A DNA stretch of 64,000 bases from Acheta domesticus (GCA_031308135.1 JAHLJT010008756.1:62353317-62417316), one strand, 5' to 3'; positions 22,920-33,985 are shown, numbered from the stretch's first letter. The notes: generated by a model not told the origin, from the letters alone. Program-made: numbers and translations.

Positions 22920-24943
22920 AGTCACGTTACCACTGCAGGGTTTATAAAATAAAATGTGTAGCGTGTACATGCAGCAGCATACTCCTGACGGGCGTAACTC
23001 GAATACGATGCGTTTTACAACCTTAAAACCAGATTTTGGTGTTCCAAAGACCCACAGATTTCATTTTTCTATTCCTAATCTACAAAATAAGATTTTTTAG
23101 ATGTTTTATTCCATACTGAACGCGTAAGTGAAAAATACTCTATATTTGCATTTGTCTACGTAAAAAGTATATTGTTAACAGTACCTTTGGCTTCCGGAAG
23201 TCTTTGCTCTGTAGCGGTTGAGATCATGAGACCAGTTTCCATTGCCTTTACCACCCATGCGGGAGAGAGAGAATCAAAATGATCCCCCAGTAACAGTCAC
23301 TGATGTTAATTCAAAATAATGTTCCAAAATAATACAATATCAGTTATTGTCTTAAAGACGATTCTGCTAAAAAATACATTCGTTTAAAATTAAAGTACTT
23401 CAGTATCCACAAATGTGCGAAATTTTCGCACGGGTTCAGCCAGTCTGCATTATACTTTCCAATGTACCAGTGAAAAACTAACAACTAATCAATGGTTTGA
23501 ATGAAGTAATTACAAGCTTCAGTAATGCATAGTCATATTAAAATACAAGTGGAGATACTGAGCGACATTGTGGTCAATGTTTAATGAGCCTTACCTGCAC
23601 GAACTATAACACCGTAAACAACGAATATGTAGCATAGCTATAGTAAATAGCCTGGCTATGGCAAAGAAATATGTGAGTTAGAGCGTTAATCATCGCAAGG
23701 GGTCTTTAAACTGTGTTCTACTGATACGCTCTGATGACTTCTGCCCTTGCAATCTATTTATTCACTCGAAATAGATACAGCAGATGTAAACATTGTCCAA
23801 AGAATCTTATAACCAACGTGATCATTTAACATTGAGTACGGTGGCCGATCTAAACATTTATCTACTTTCCATTTAAAAGTTATTAAATTTAACTTAAGAA
23901 TGTATTAATTTGTTCCATTCCGAGAATTTACTTATTTTAATGGACCCAGTACATATTCATAAATAATTGTTACCTTTGCTATTGCTTTCAAGGAAGAAAC
24001 TCTTTGAATAAAGCGTGGCACAAGTACAAGTATGTTGTGACAATTCCTCAAAGATAAAAATTGTTCTTTAAATCACTCTAAATCCTAGCAGTACAGACCT
24101 CTGAAGACATTTAAATCTATGGATATTTATTTACATAATATTAATGAAAACGCTAATAATTTGCTGCTTTAGAAAATCTCAATGGCAACTTCAGACTCTT
24201 TCGTAATATGGTTATGTGAAATTATTATCTTATAGTTTCTCCAATTTTAATGAAATTCTATACAATGTAAACAACATAAAAGAGAGCCGCAGATATCAAT
24301 ATCGTACCATACCGCACCGCAGATACCAATGATGTTTGACGTCGATTTCCACATTAAGACACAATAAAAGGCAGTCTTGCTTTGAAAATCAATTAGCACC
24401 TTGGTGTCGGAACATCTCTGCATTTTTAGCTCTTTTTTATTAATAGGTGGACTAACATTTTATTCAACTAAATACACGAATAAACTACAAATATTTTCTA
24501 GTATCCATACTACTGTAGTTTCTCTTCCCCTTTACAATTTCTCAGTCATATTTCTGTTTTCCAGAAACCCTCTTGACCAATGCATAGCAAATAAGTTTGA
24601 TAAGAAATTGCACGTGTCTACAAGATTAATCACATTAATCCAGGTTACTTCACACTACAAGTTTAACTACAAGATTAATCACATTCTTACAGATTACTTC
24701 GAATGTATTAATCAAATGCAAATAATTTAATATCTGATAATCTAAATGCTCCCAAATTATTAAAAATAATTGAATACCTGGAGTAATTAATTTCAGTTTC
24801 AGCTTGTTTATGAAACGTTTGCAAATAACGAGCAACTACATTTTCAAGTATGTGAATAGACATTTATTTTTTAAATAAATTTACACATTTGTTTTTTATT
24901 TCTTTTTATACTTCTTTGAATCCCCCCTTATCCTCTTTGTATT
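22920..24943. other. No recognisable feature
   Basis: AT-rich DNA without coding signature. A short imperfect direct repeat, CTACAAGATTAATCACATT(A/C), occurs around 24617-24637 and 24666-24686. Confidence 0.4.
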
Positions 24944-25481
24944 AAAGGGTCCCCCCCGATAAGATGGTAAAAAGTTCCCCTCAACCAAATTACATATGAA
25001 TGGTTACACTATAATTCTAACATAAAAATAATATTTTTGAAAGGTTTCTTAGCCTCCGTCCTACCACCCACACCCCTATACAGCCAAAAACGTGTTTTTT
25101 TAATTTCAATTTTTTTCGACAACTGAACACTATTTTATCAGACTGAAAAAATATGATAAATAAGAACACAACTTGGACTATCAGAAAAACATTTTTCAAT
25201 ATTTTCTCAGGCCCAAATTCGAACACAAAAAAATATTTTCGAAAAAAAATATCAAGAAATATTTTTTACTGTGTCTTAGAAGCCTGGAACAGGCTCGAAA
25301 AAAATGTCAAAGGTTTCTCTTCACACACAAATTGTTGTGTATTTTTTTCTTCAGATTTTTCGGATTACTGGGCTGCAGTTTAAAAAATAAAAACCATTTT
25401 CCCGCCTTTAAAACACCTGGACTTTCAATATACTTTGAAACTGACTGCAACGGTTCTCTGCATTTATTTTAGTATTTATTA
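24944..25481 (+). repeat. Left arm of giant inverted repeat
   Basis: It begins AAAGGGTCCCCCCC and ends at AGTATTTATTA. It includes the internal GGCTGTATAGGGGTGTGGGTGG block (seen here as its complement near 25062-25084) and a GAGAACCGTTGCAGTCAG block near the inner end. The near-perfect match to the right arm implies recent formation or gene conversion between the arms. Confidence 0.9.
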
Positions 25482-25754
25482 TACATTTGTATACATTGCT
25501 GTATCACCCAATAAAGTTTTGATTTTGGAATATACTTACGAAGTATCATTTTTAAAGCTTTCTAATCGTTTGCATAAGTAATCGTATGCTACGGAAAGAC
25601 GATAGTTTTGGCAATTTATAAGAAACAATCGACACAAGACCTTGTAAGTGTGATACTGGTGGATAAAGAATTACACCCCATCCTACATCAAACAGATTTT
25701 AGAAGAAAAAATAGAATGTTTGCAGATTATGACATACAAAAAAGATTATAATAC

Positions 25755-26290
25755 TAATAAATACTAAAATAAATGCAGAGAACCGTTGCAGTCAGTTTCA
25801 AAGTATATTGAAAGTCCAGGTGTTTTAAAGGCGGGAAAATGGTTTTTATTTTTTAAACTGCAGCCCAGTAATCCGAAAAATCTGAAAAAAAAATACACAA
25901 CAATTTGTGTGTGAAGAGAAACCTTTGACATTTTTTTCGAGCCTGTTCCAGGCTTCTAAGACACAGTAAAAATATTTCTTGATATTTTTTTTCGAAAATA
26001 TTTTTTTGTGTTCGAATTTGGGCCTGAGAAAATATTGAAAAATGTTTTTCTGATAGTCCAAGTTGTGTTCTTATTTATCATATTTTTTCAGTCTGATAAA
26101 ATAGTGTTCAGTTGTCGAAAAAAATTGAAATTAAAAAAACACGTTTTTGGCTGTATAGGGGTGTGGGTGGTAGGACGGAGGCTAAGAAACCTTTCAAAAA
26201 TATTATTTTTATGTTAGAATTATAGTGTAACCATTCATATGTAATTTGGTTGAGGGGAACTTTTTACCATCTTATTGGGGGGGACCCTTT
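25755..26290 (-). repeat. Right arm of giant inverted repeat
   Basis: Inverted copy of 24944-25481. It starts TAATAAATACTAAAATAAAT at the spacer side and ends GGGGGGGACCCTTT. The single-stranded form could fold into a hairpin of more than 500 bp. Confidence 0.9.
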
Positions 26291-28245
26291 CTTTCTTTTT
26301 AACTATGACATCTACTAATAACAGAGCGTAAGATAACAATGTCATTCGCAAACGCGAGTGCTCCAATTTCATCACGAACGGTTCCGAACTGGATGAGTAC
26401 CCTACATTATGGACACAAATCCCGCTAAGTCCGTCCATTTATCAAGTGGTGACGTATCAACATAAAAAGTAACATGCGAAGAGACCAACTCCCCAATATT
26501 ATGAGTTCCATAAAAGAACATCCTCCCTTTCCCTTACGAAATGTTCGCGACTTGTGACAGACTACCAGTGCTTGTGCTTTACTAAGCACTGATAAAATGA
26601 TAAATGGAGATTTATCAGCCATTATGGGGTACGTATTTTTAACATTGCCTTCTATGCCACAAATACAAGGTACGACGACGTACGTGGCATTGAAACCCAC
26701 AATCAAAGCGAAGAGTGATTGCGACTGCAGAGTCATTTCTAAGAGCAATAACAATTCTAGTTTACAATACAATATCAAAATTTGCATATTTCAAATACAC
26801 CGCGTGTGTTTTCGTAGTCTTATTTTCCTTAGCTAGTATATGCAAGAGCTGCCGCTGCAATTCTGTCAACGCATGACTAATGTTCGCAAGACGCTGCAAA
26901 CTTCCGGTAACAGAATACTCTGCTGACGCACCCCACCAGAAAGAATTTCACCCTTCATCTTTGGTTTAGCGTTACCAAGAGACGGAGAAACGAAAACTGC
27001 TGTTCTGAGTACAAAACTTAACTGAATGTTACCTAACAGTATTCCACCATGGTTTATTTGATTGAACGTTTGGTTAAATACCAAACAAAATCGTTTAGTG
27101 ACCATTCCATGGCTTGCAATCTTATTTTAGAGTAGGTAATTTCGTAAATATTAAATTAAGATGCATTAAGTACAAATATCTTCTAAATATTGAAGATAAT
27201 TATCGTTTATAAACTTCCAAAATTAGCTTCGTAATTCTGGAACGACTTGATCTTCTAAGAGGCCCCGTATGTGTACTAAGCCCAACAGGCTTGTCATAGG
27301 TTGTTGCTCTCTGGATTATAGTGATTTATGGTGAGGCATAAAGAATGGGATCTGTGGAGATCACATTTCAATTCACGTGTTCGAGCACGTGATGATGACT
27401 GTCAGGATAGAGGCAATGGTAAATATGACAGGTACAGTGCTGGGTTTTGTGGCGAAGAGTTTACAAATAATGCTGCGAAGTTCATAGAAAATGCCGCGAA
27501 GTCTACGATAATCAGTTTTCCACTCGCGTAGGTACAAGTGATAACGATAGCTACGTTGCAGTCAAAAGAATGATTGTTTTAATAAATATTTCACTTCACG
27601 TGGTTAATGAGTACATATGAGAAATGAGGATAACAGTAAGTTATAAACTTACATGACGGTACCTTTACTGACGACGAAAATAATGACAATTTAAATCCCG
27701 AGGATACCAATTTTACGTGAAGATAGATATTGATTTTACTGAATGTTTTTAATGAACATTATAATAATTTATTTATGGTAAAAAAGTTAAAAACTGTGTG
27801 TGACGTGCTGTGCGGAGAAGTATATTCTATGCAAATTTTCTTAATTCTGGGATCCCAACCCTATGCCATATACAATTTGAATTCTGCATACAGAAGGAAG
27901 TGAACGTTTTTAGTAAAAATTCATAAAACAATATTCGCTCATGATTAGCTAAACGTGTCGCCTTCAGCGTGCTTAATTATGTTAAAATGTTTTTGTACCC
28001 TGCAAGTTCATAACAAAATAAAATTTAAAAAAAAGAAAAAAAGAGCAGTTCCTCGGCTCGTCCACCTTCGGGTACCGAAAGTTATATAAAACACTATCGA
28101 TAGCAAAACTTCGAGAACAAAAATACGTTTCATAACAAAATAAAATTAAGAGATAAAATAAATTGTAACGAAAATCATGTCATCTCACAAAGACAATACA
28201 TAGCGTGTCTGAGAATAAATGTTACAATTTTTGGCTGTGAGGAGG
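26291..28245. other. No recognisable feature
   Basis: AT-rich DNA. Short frames on either strand have no motif or exon context, and I see no repeat boundary signals. Confidence 0.4.
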
Positions 28246-28249
28246 GGTG

Positions 28250-28862
28250 GGGTTAGTTAACTGCTTTATTGGTGACTCCGGGCACATCAATTGCTATAGT
28301 TATTAGTCCCGTAAGTGTAGCGCATGTTCGTTTTTTCCGCGGAAGGTGGCGGTGAGCTTCCTCCGCTGAATGACGATATGAAAATGATGAAAGTTGACCT
28401 ACGACGGCTTGCGGAGATATCCCCCAACCTCATATCTGAACTTGCATTGTACCGCTCAAGCCGGGACAAGCTCTAAGCTCCCGTCTGGTCTCCCAACATG
28501 AGCATATAAGTATGTGTGTGTATATGTGTGTGTGTATGTGTGTATATGTGTGTATGTGTATGTGTGTGTGTGTGTGTGTTAGGGATGAGGAAAGGACAAC
28601 GAGGAAGGGAAGGTAGGGCGCGGTTCATGGTCCGTTTATTAGGGTATTGTCTCGGCATTCGCCCGATACTGATCGAAGAAACCACGAAAACCACCAATCA
28701 GTAACCACTAGAATTCTCCTTCAGACAGGGCCTGAATTCGACCTAGCTGACAAGCTAGTGTCGAAAATCCTTTCACTGCCGGGAATCAAATCCTAGGGAC
28801 CTTCCGATCAGAGACACTGAAATGAAATCACTTAATGCCCTGAGTCACCTAAACCACTCAAT
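28250..28862 (-). mobile_element. SINE-A, near full-length copy
   Basis: Minus-strand copy covering the whole family. The 3' end is at 28250 (TTATTGGTGACTCCGGGC), followed by CCCGTAAGTGTAGCGCATG, the GGGACAAGCTCTAAGCTCCC block, a GT-rich stretch (28510-28580), TGATCGAAGAAACCAC and GAATTCTCC. The tRNA-like head ends near 28862, and its B-box complement lies around 28785-28797 (GGGAATCAAATCC). The GT run is a local slippage expansion. The next element (family B) begins immediately at 28862. Confidence 0.85.
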
Positions 28863-30464
28863 TTTTACTTTCCCGTATACGTATGTATACACGGAGTGAT
28901 ATACGTAGTATAGGGAAAGTTATGTAATGCTGCGCGAAAAAATGGCCAATTTTCGGCGGAAAAAATTAATTGACGGGCCGTGAAAACGAAGAAGTGGATA
29001 AAACCACATGCTAAATTAAGAAAAAAATCCCCTAACACGTGATGTAGCCAGAATCCCTGTTTTCTAGGTCCTTGATACCGAAAAACCAATTGAAAGGAAA
29101 ACGTCCGTCGGTCCGTACGTACGTCTGAACACTGGTAGCGCCTAAACCATACGTACGATTTCTTCCAAAATGGATATTCCGCAGTCAATCTGATTCTAGT
29201 CGAAGCTTGAGATTTTGAAAAAGATTCTTTAAAATTTAGGGATACTTTATATGAAACCCCCCGAAAATTTTCAAAATTTTCTCAAAAACGGCTCCAAATT
29301 TTTTCTTTAAATTTCTTGTATGAATAGAGGAAAATCCACTTATTAACATGGCATAAGTCCGATTGTCACGAATAACTCTTAAATTTTCGAAAATTGTGAA
29401 AGTTTGAATTTTTTTCGGCGTCTTTCTCCAACTACAAAATTGAAGATAGAGATTTTTTCTTCAAATAAAATTTGTTCTGCATATTAAGTTCTTTCATAAA
29501 GGTCACGTAAATGTTTTTCAAAATTTTAGTAGTTTTCGTGCAATATTGCCTGCAATATGTGCAATTTTAAAAAATTACAAAAACTAGATTTTCTCAAAAA
29601 CGGCTCCAAATTTTTTCTTTAAACTTTTGGTAGGGATAGTGATAAATGTATTCTATCAGATGACATAGACGCCATACTGCTCTAGAGGTTGTTTTTTCCA
29701 AAAATTACAAAAATGTAAATTTTTTCACATGTTTCTCACGTCGATAATATTTACATTAACGGCGATTTTTTCACATAATTATATAAACGAGTACATGTAC
29801 TTTAAATAATGTCAAGTAAAGTTTCTCGAAAACACAATCGTTTTCTGTGAAAAGTAGCTCAAAATTTCGCATTTTCACAAACGCTCAAACGCCATTTTCT
29901 CATATATGGCTGCAAATTTTTTCCTGAAACTTTTGTAACAGATAGTGCGAATTACACTCTTTAATATGACGTAAAGTTTATTTTGAGCTATTTTTTGTTT
30001 TTTTCAAAAATTACATAATTGTAATTTTTTTAAAAGATCTCTCACATCTTTATTATGCACATTATCAGCAATTTGTAAAGATTATTATATTTGTGAGTGT
30101 AAGTGCTTCAAATAACTTCAAATAAAGTATTTTGAAAACTCAAAAATTTTCTGTGAAAATGAGTTTCAAATTTCACACTTTTAGTAGCGCTAAAACGCCA
30201 TTTTCTCTGAAACGGCACATAATTTTTAAAAGAAAATTGCTATTTATGACTAGATTTTTGTGTTCTTTAATATTCTAAAATTAATGTTTCCGTTCTACCA
30301 ATAGGAAACCGAAAAATTAAGAAAATGACAAAAAAATGTAATTTTGGCGGTAATAGATCACAGCTGGCAAGAAAGAGTTTATGGCAATTCCGAATATCTA
30401 AGACCCAAGGAAATAGAAAACTAATACGGGAAAGTGTGTGCCATTCTGTAGCACCACTAGTTTT
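28862..30464 (+). mobile_element. Family B element, longest copy (about 1.6 kb), unclassified
   Basis: It starts with a near-perfect palindrome, ACTTTCCCGTATACG...GTATAGGGAAAGT (28867-28920), which can fold with only two bulged bases. Next comes GTTATGTAATGCTGCGCG, then the GTCCGTCGGTCCGTACG motif (29103-29120) and several paragraphs based on TTTCTCAAAAACGGCTCCAAA (29278 and 29593; looser forms near 29909 and 30211). It ends at GTAGCACCACTAGTTTT. ACTTTCCCGTAT at the start recurs inverted as ATACGGGAAAGT at 30424-30435 near the end. No frame of useful length is present, so it is non-autonomous or non-coding. Other copies: 8855, 32007, 40230, 50080, 51660 and 63427. Confidence 0.8.
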
Positions 30465-30636
30465 GTGTTGTGATGATTAGTTTTTCCCGATGAACACAGT
30501 GAGAAATTTCATACCACGGAGTCATAAATGTGCCACATGCCCCTGATTGCTAGGCAAATCGTCGTGCACCGGTGTTGTACAGATTATGTTCTGATGCCGT
30601 CAAGGAGATTTTTCGTACTTGCCGAACACATGTGCG

Positions 30637-30856
30637 TACGAGGTTACCTAACATTCAGGGGAACATACTAAGTTGACCTCCAAAATATGAAATTTCTCAT
30701 TTTATTTTTTTGGTAAAAGAGATCATTTTCAAACCATCTAAGCATACGGGGTTGCCTAACATTCAGGGCGAAATATAACACACGTACTTCCATAATATGA
30801 TATTTCCTATTGTATGTTCATAGGCAAAAGTGATCATTTCGACCTTTCTACATCCG
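30637..30856. repeat. Diverged tandem duplication, 110-bp unit
   Basis: Two adjacent units start ACGAGGTTACCTAACATTCA (30637) and ACGGGGTTGCCTAACATTCA (30747). Both continue into an AATATGA(A/T)ATTTC segment and then AAAAG(A/T)GATCATTT. They are clearly homologous but diverged, so the duplication is old. Confidence 0.8.
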
Positions 30857-30984
30857 ACCCTCGATCGACATATATTGGGGATATATTTCGATCCCTCGCC
30901 TTCGAAACTTTTATTTTGAGACAACTGAGGTGCTTGAAAACTTCGAAAAGACGATTTTGGGGGAATTATTTCAGAATTCTAGAA

Positions 30985-31426
30985 CAGGGGTGACCAATTT
31001 GCAAGACCCCACGGGCAACAACTAAAACCTTCAATACGGTTTCGAACCATATTTTCATTACTCGGGCAATCCACACCAGACTTTCCCGTATTGTTGATCT
31101 TGGCATTTTGATTGGCTGTTCTGAATCAAGGGAGGGAAGAATTGAAGCATGCGTGATATCAGTGCGTACCATGCATAACGCAGTGAAACAGATGGGATGA
31201 TATTGAGTTTCTGAATTTACTAGAAGAAGTCTTAAATCTTAACATGAACCTAGTTTTTACATTAAGGGAGCGTTGACTCCTACAGGACGTGAGCTCTAGG
31301 CGCGCCATGTTCTCACTCGATATGGATGCAGAGGACTTTAATGTTTGACTAAAAGCCTTTCGCAGGCCACGATAAATGGCACCGCGGGCCGCATGCGGCC
31401 TGCGGGCCGCCTTTTGGACAACCCTG
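30985..31426. mobile_element. Non-autonomous hAT element, near-perfect target duplication
   Basis: A 442-bp element flanked by TTCTAGAA (30977-30984) and ATCTAGAA (31427-31434), a 7/8 match. Left end CAGGGGTGACCAATTTGCA; right end read inward CAGGGTTGTCCAAAAGGCG. Near the right end it carries GCGGGCCGCATGCGGCC, shared with the hAT element at 32263-32578, so the two belong to one family. It has no transposase. Confidence 0.85.
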
Positions 31427-31639
31427 ATCTAGAAGGATAAGCTAAATATGGTTCCAACAGATTAATCTTTTCGAGAGGACTCAAATTATTTGATCATATC
31501 CTTATGAGCGTTACAAACTTCCCCCAAGAAAAAACGCTCATTAGGTGCTGAATGCCCCCATCGAAAACAGTTGCTTTTGTGAATTCGCTAAGAATATTGT
31601 AGACGGATCCTGAAAAACAAATAGTCAGTCCCCCACCAG

Positions 31640-31990
31640 TATATCGAGACGCGTCAATTGGTATCTTACTTGTCTCAATAGTGGACCAGAAGAGCTCTAA
31701 TCAAGAGCAACCGGCAGACACACTAAGTATACTCAATTACTGTAAGTAGGATGATTGTGGTTTTGATAAAGACGAGTTGTGGTGGTGGTGGTGGTGGTGG
31801 TGGTGGTGATGTAGGTACATAGCCGTAATGATACGATACCGACAGCCGCTTATGAATATTACTGAAAGTTGAGAATGAGTTTGTTGAAATGGGAGTAGCA
31901 CAGAAAACATTGCGATCCGCTGGTTACTTAAGGTATTGACACATGTTCATGAAATGTTTTTCATAATCAACCTGGAAAGACATCCCCGAC
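31640..31990. repeat. Diverged copy of a local repeat shared with 33230-33720
   Basis: It contains AGAAGAGCTCTAA, then a GTTGAAATGGGAGTA segment and CATTGCGATCCGCTGGTTACTTA, all of which recur in order (with changes) at 33230-33450 and partly at 33490-33690. A (GGT)n run sits inside at 31772-31808. The unit looks like an old tandem or segmental repeat; its class is unknown. Confidence 0.6.
31772..31808. repeat. (GGT)n microsatellite
   Basis: About twelve GGT/GTG units in a row. Confidence 0.9.
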
Positions 31991-32006
31991 GCATAAAAAC
32001 AATTTT

Positions 32007-33016
32007 AACTAGTGGTGCTAAAACACCACGAACTTTCACACCCGTTTTCCACACAAAATTACGAGAAAAGTACTGAAATTTTCGAAAAATTTTCAGGATC
32101 TTATTTCAAAATCTATCATTAAGGAACAATTTCATTAAGGGAAAAAATCATCATCTTTAATAATTTTAGTTGTAGGAAGACTCCGAAAACTTTTTGAACT
32201 TTTGCAATTTTTGAAAAATTAGGATTTTCAACGAACATGAGACCTGCACCATTCTCTTAGACCAGGGCTGTCCAACTAGCTACCAGCGGGCCGCATGCGG
32301 CGGGCCGGATCTTTTTGTGCAGCCCGCGATTGCTTGAAAAAATTTGTTATACCAACGAAACACAATACAATAGCACAATTCGTCTTATTTTTATTTACCG
32401 ATATCTTAATTGTCTCGTTGTATGTACATTTATGTTGAATAAAAGTCGTATCTAATATATGTTTAGAGTACTAATCTCAGTAGTTAGGGTAAAAACCATC
32501 TTAAATGACGGTGCGACCCGCGGCTAAACTAGAATAGTGATATACGGCCCATAAGCCCTTCAAAGTTGCACAGCCCCGTCTTAGACGTTCTTTACACTAT
32601 CCAACAATAAAATGTAATAAAAAAAGTAGAAGCCATTTTTTAAAAATTTGGTAAATGTCCCAGGCGCTTCAAGTAAAATTGAAATATCGGTTTCAAATTC
32701 CAGGGGAAAAGCCATGAGTCACAACGAAAGGGGAATAACAATTTTGGAGAAAATCCGCTGAACGGTTTAGCCGCTTAGCGTAGTTCACAGATGGACAGAC
32801 AGACGGTTTGCCGTCATTCGATTTATCGGTATCAAGGATCCACAAAACGTGGATTCTGGCCACACCACGTGATAGAGAATTTTATTTCTACATTTAGCAA
32901 CTGGATTTATGCACTTTTTCGAGAGCCCTGTAATAAGATTTTTTCTGCCAACAATTCCCCGTTCCTTCGCGCAGCATTACATAACTTTCTCTCTACTCCG
33001 TAGGGAGAAAGTAAAA
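32007..33016 (-). mobile_element. Family B element, minus strand, interrupted by a hAT element
   Basis: It begins at 32007 with AACTAGTGGTGCTA, the complement of the family's 3' end, and ends at 33016 with GAAAGTAAAA, the complement of its 5' start. Near the 5' end the CCGTC motif shows as GACAGACAGACGG (32794-32806). It is internally deleted relative to 28862-30464 and split by the 316-bp hAT insertion at 32263-32578. Confidence 0.82.
32263..32578. mobile_element. Non-autonomous hAT element with perfect 8-bp target duplication
   Basis: A 316-bp element flanked by TCTTAGAC at 32255-32262 and again at 32579-32586. Left end CAGGGCTGTCCAACTAGC; right end read inward CGGGGCTGTGCAACTTTG. The GCGGGCCGCATGCGG block near the left end ties it to the element at 30985-31426. 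It lies inside a family B copy and so is younger than that insertion. Confidence 0.93.
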
Positions 33017-33229
33017 GAATTTTAATATTTATTAATTTGAGACTTTTTTAATTAATTAGAAGTACACCTAATAAATAGACAGTTCCAACCCGCAAATCGA
33101 GAGGCATCAAATGAGCCCAAACAGTGTACCTGAATGGGTGTATGCTTTCCCATGATAATCTCTGACCTTATCTGCTATCTATTTTTTTAAACAAAAAGCA
33201 ACTATAATATTCTGGAGGAATGCGAATAT

Positions 33230-33720
33230 CCCCACTGGAACCGAGAAACGTCGATTGTCACCTCGTTCACCCCAAGTGGTGAATCGGAAGAGCTCTAACC
33301 GTGGGTGACTGAAGGGAAACAGGCAGGTTACCCGATTACTACCATATGTGGGCTAAGAGCGAGTATGCTCAAATGGAAGTATGGGTTTGGTAGAGAACAC
33401 ATCGCAATCCGCAGGCTACTTACATGAGACGTCATACTGACAGCAATATTTGAAGTGAACGTGAATTGAAAGTGAAGTGAACGTGAACAGCAATATTTGA
33501 AGTGAAGTTAACGTGAGAGCGAGATCGTTGAAATGAGAATATTACTCAGAACATTCCGATTACTACCATATGTGGGTCGAGATGTTGAAATGGAAGTATG
33601 AGTTCAGTAGAAAGCACTACCCAATCCGCTGGGCAGTTAAAAGTGACATAATCCTGACAACGATTTATGAAGCTGATTTTAAAAAGAAAATCCGTTGAAA
33701 CGGTAATAGGTTTCCTTTAT
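33230..33720. repeat. Local repeat cluster (two further units)
   Basis: Two partial units carry CAGCAATATTTGAAGTGAA(C/G), GTTGAAATG, GATTACTACCATATGTGGG and AATCCGC-GG. The phrase CAGCAATATTTGAAGTGAA occurs at 33441 and 33489, and GATTACTACCATATGTGGG at 33334 and 33558. It corresponds to 31640-31990 on the far side of the family B insertion. Confidence 0.65.
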
Positions 33721-33732
33721 CTGGCTACTCAC

Positions 33733-33951
33733 ACGTGATGACGGCAGCGATGAGGCGGATGGCTTCCGTGGGCGGTTCGCACGTGAGCCAGATGGGCTGC
33801 AGGATGTACTGTGCGAAGGTGAGAGCGGTGATGGCGTTGCCCGTCGGCACGATGATGAAGAGCGCCACCCACAGGTACAGGAAGGCGGGCAGCGGGCCGA
33901 ACGCCTCGCTGATGTACGCGTAGTCGCCGCCAGACTTCGGGATCATCGTTC
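33733..33951 (-). CDS. Internal exon of an SLC7 (LAT/y+L-type) amino acid transporter
   Basis: One 219-bp exon coding 73 residues on the minus strand. The acceptor is TTTGCTTCGCAG (ending at 33952) and the donor reads ACGT|GTGAGTAG (33732 downwards). Both introns are phase 1: the first codon takes its G from the previous exon to make Gly. The protein starts GTMIPKSGGDYAYISEAFG and includes LPAFLYLWVALFIIVPTGNA and ALTFAQYILQP. This matches the segment of SLC7 light chains covering the end of TM2 through TM3, including the conserved (E)LGT-I-KSGG-Y-Y motif. The family are plasma-membrane exchangers of neutral or cationic amino acids, 12 membrane spans, usually disulfide-linked to an SLC3 heavy chain. 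Insect members include minidiscs and JhI-21, but I cannot assign the paralogue. Other exons were not recognised, so the introns are long or the exons too short to see. Confidence 0.87.
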
Positions 33952-33985
33952 CTGCGAAGCAAAACACACACCATTGAAGGAGTTG
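33952..33985 (-). promoter_or_regulatory. Splice acceptor region of the SLC7 exon
   Basis: On the minus strand this reads CAACTCCTTCAATGGTGTGTGTTTTGCTTCGCAG split over the intron end, with a T-rich stretch just before CAG. This start is preferred because upstream in-frame sequence is not conserved in character and the homology begins exactly at the AG. Confidence 0.75.

Larger units (their letters stand above)
24944..26290. mobile_element. Foldback-type element with about 540-bp inverted arms
   Basis: The left arm 24944-25481 and right arm 25755-26290 are near-identical inverted copies (538 and 536 bp, differing mainly in a few homopolymer lengths), separated by a 273-bp spacer. The outer tips read AAAGGGTCCCCCC and its complement. 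Because of the inversion the same apparent 69-codon frame occurs at 25017-25226 (minus) and 26008-26217 (plus); it has no recognisable domain. Long inverted arms suit a Foldback-like or long-TIR MULE-like DNA transposon. A clean target duplication was not found: the flanks TCTTTGTATTA and TCTTTCTTTTTA are only similar. An independent inverted duplication is the alternative. Confidence 0.8.

Noticed and set aside
25017..26217. Two identical 69-residue proteins on opposite strands
   Set aside because: They are copies of one meaningless frame in the arms of the inverted repeat; no domain was recognised.
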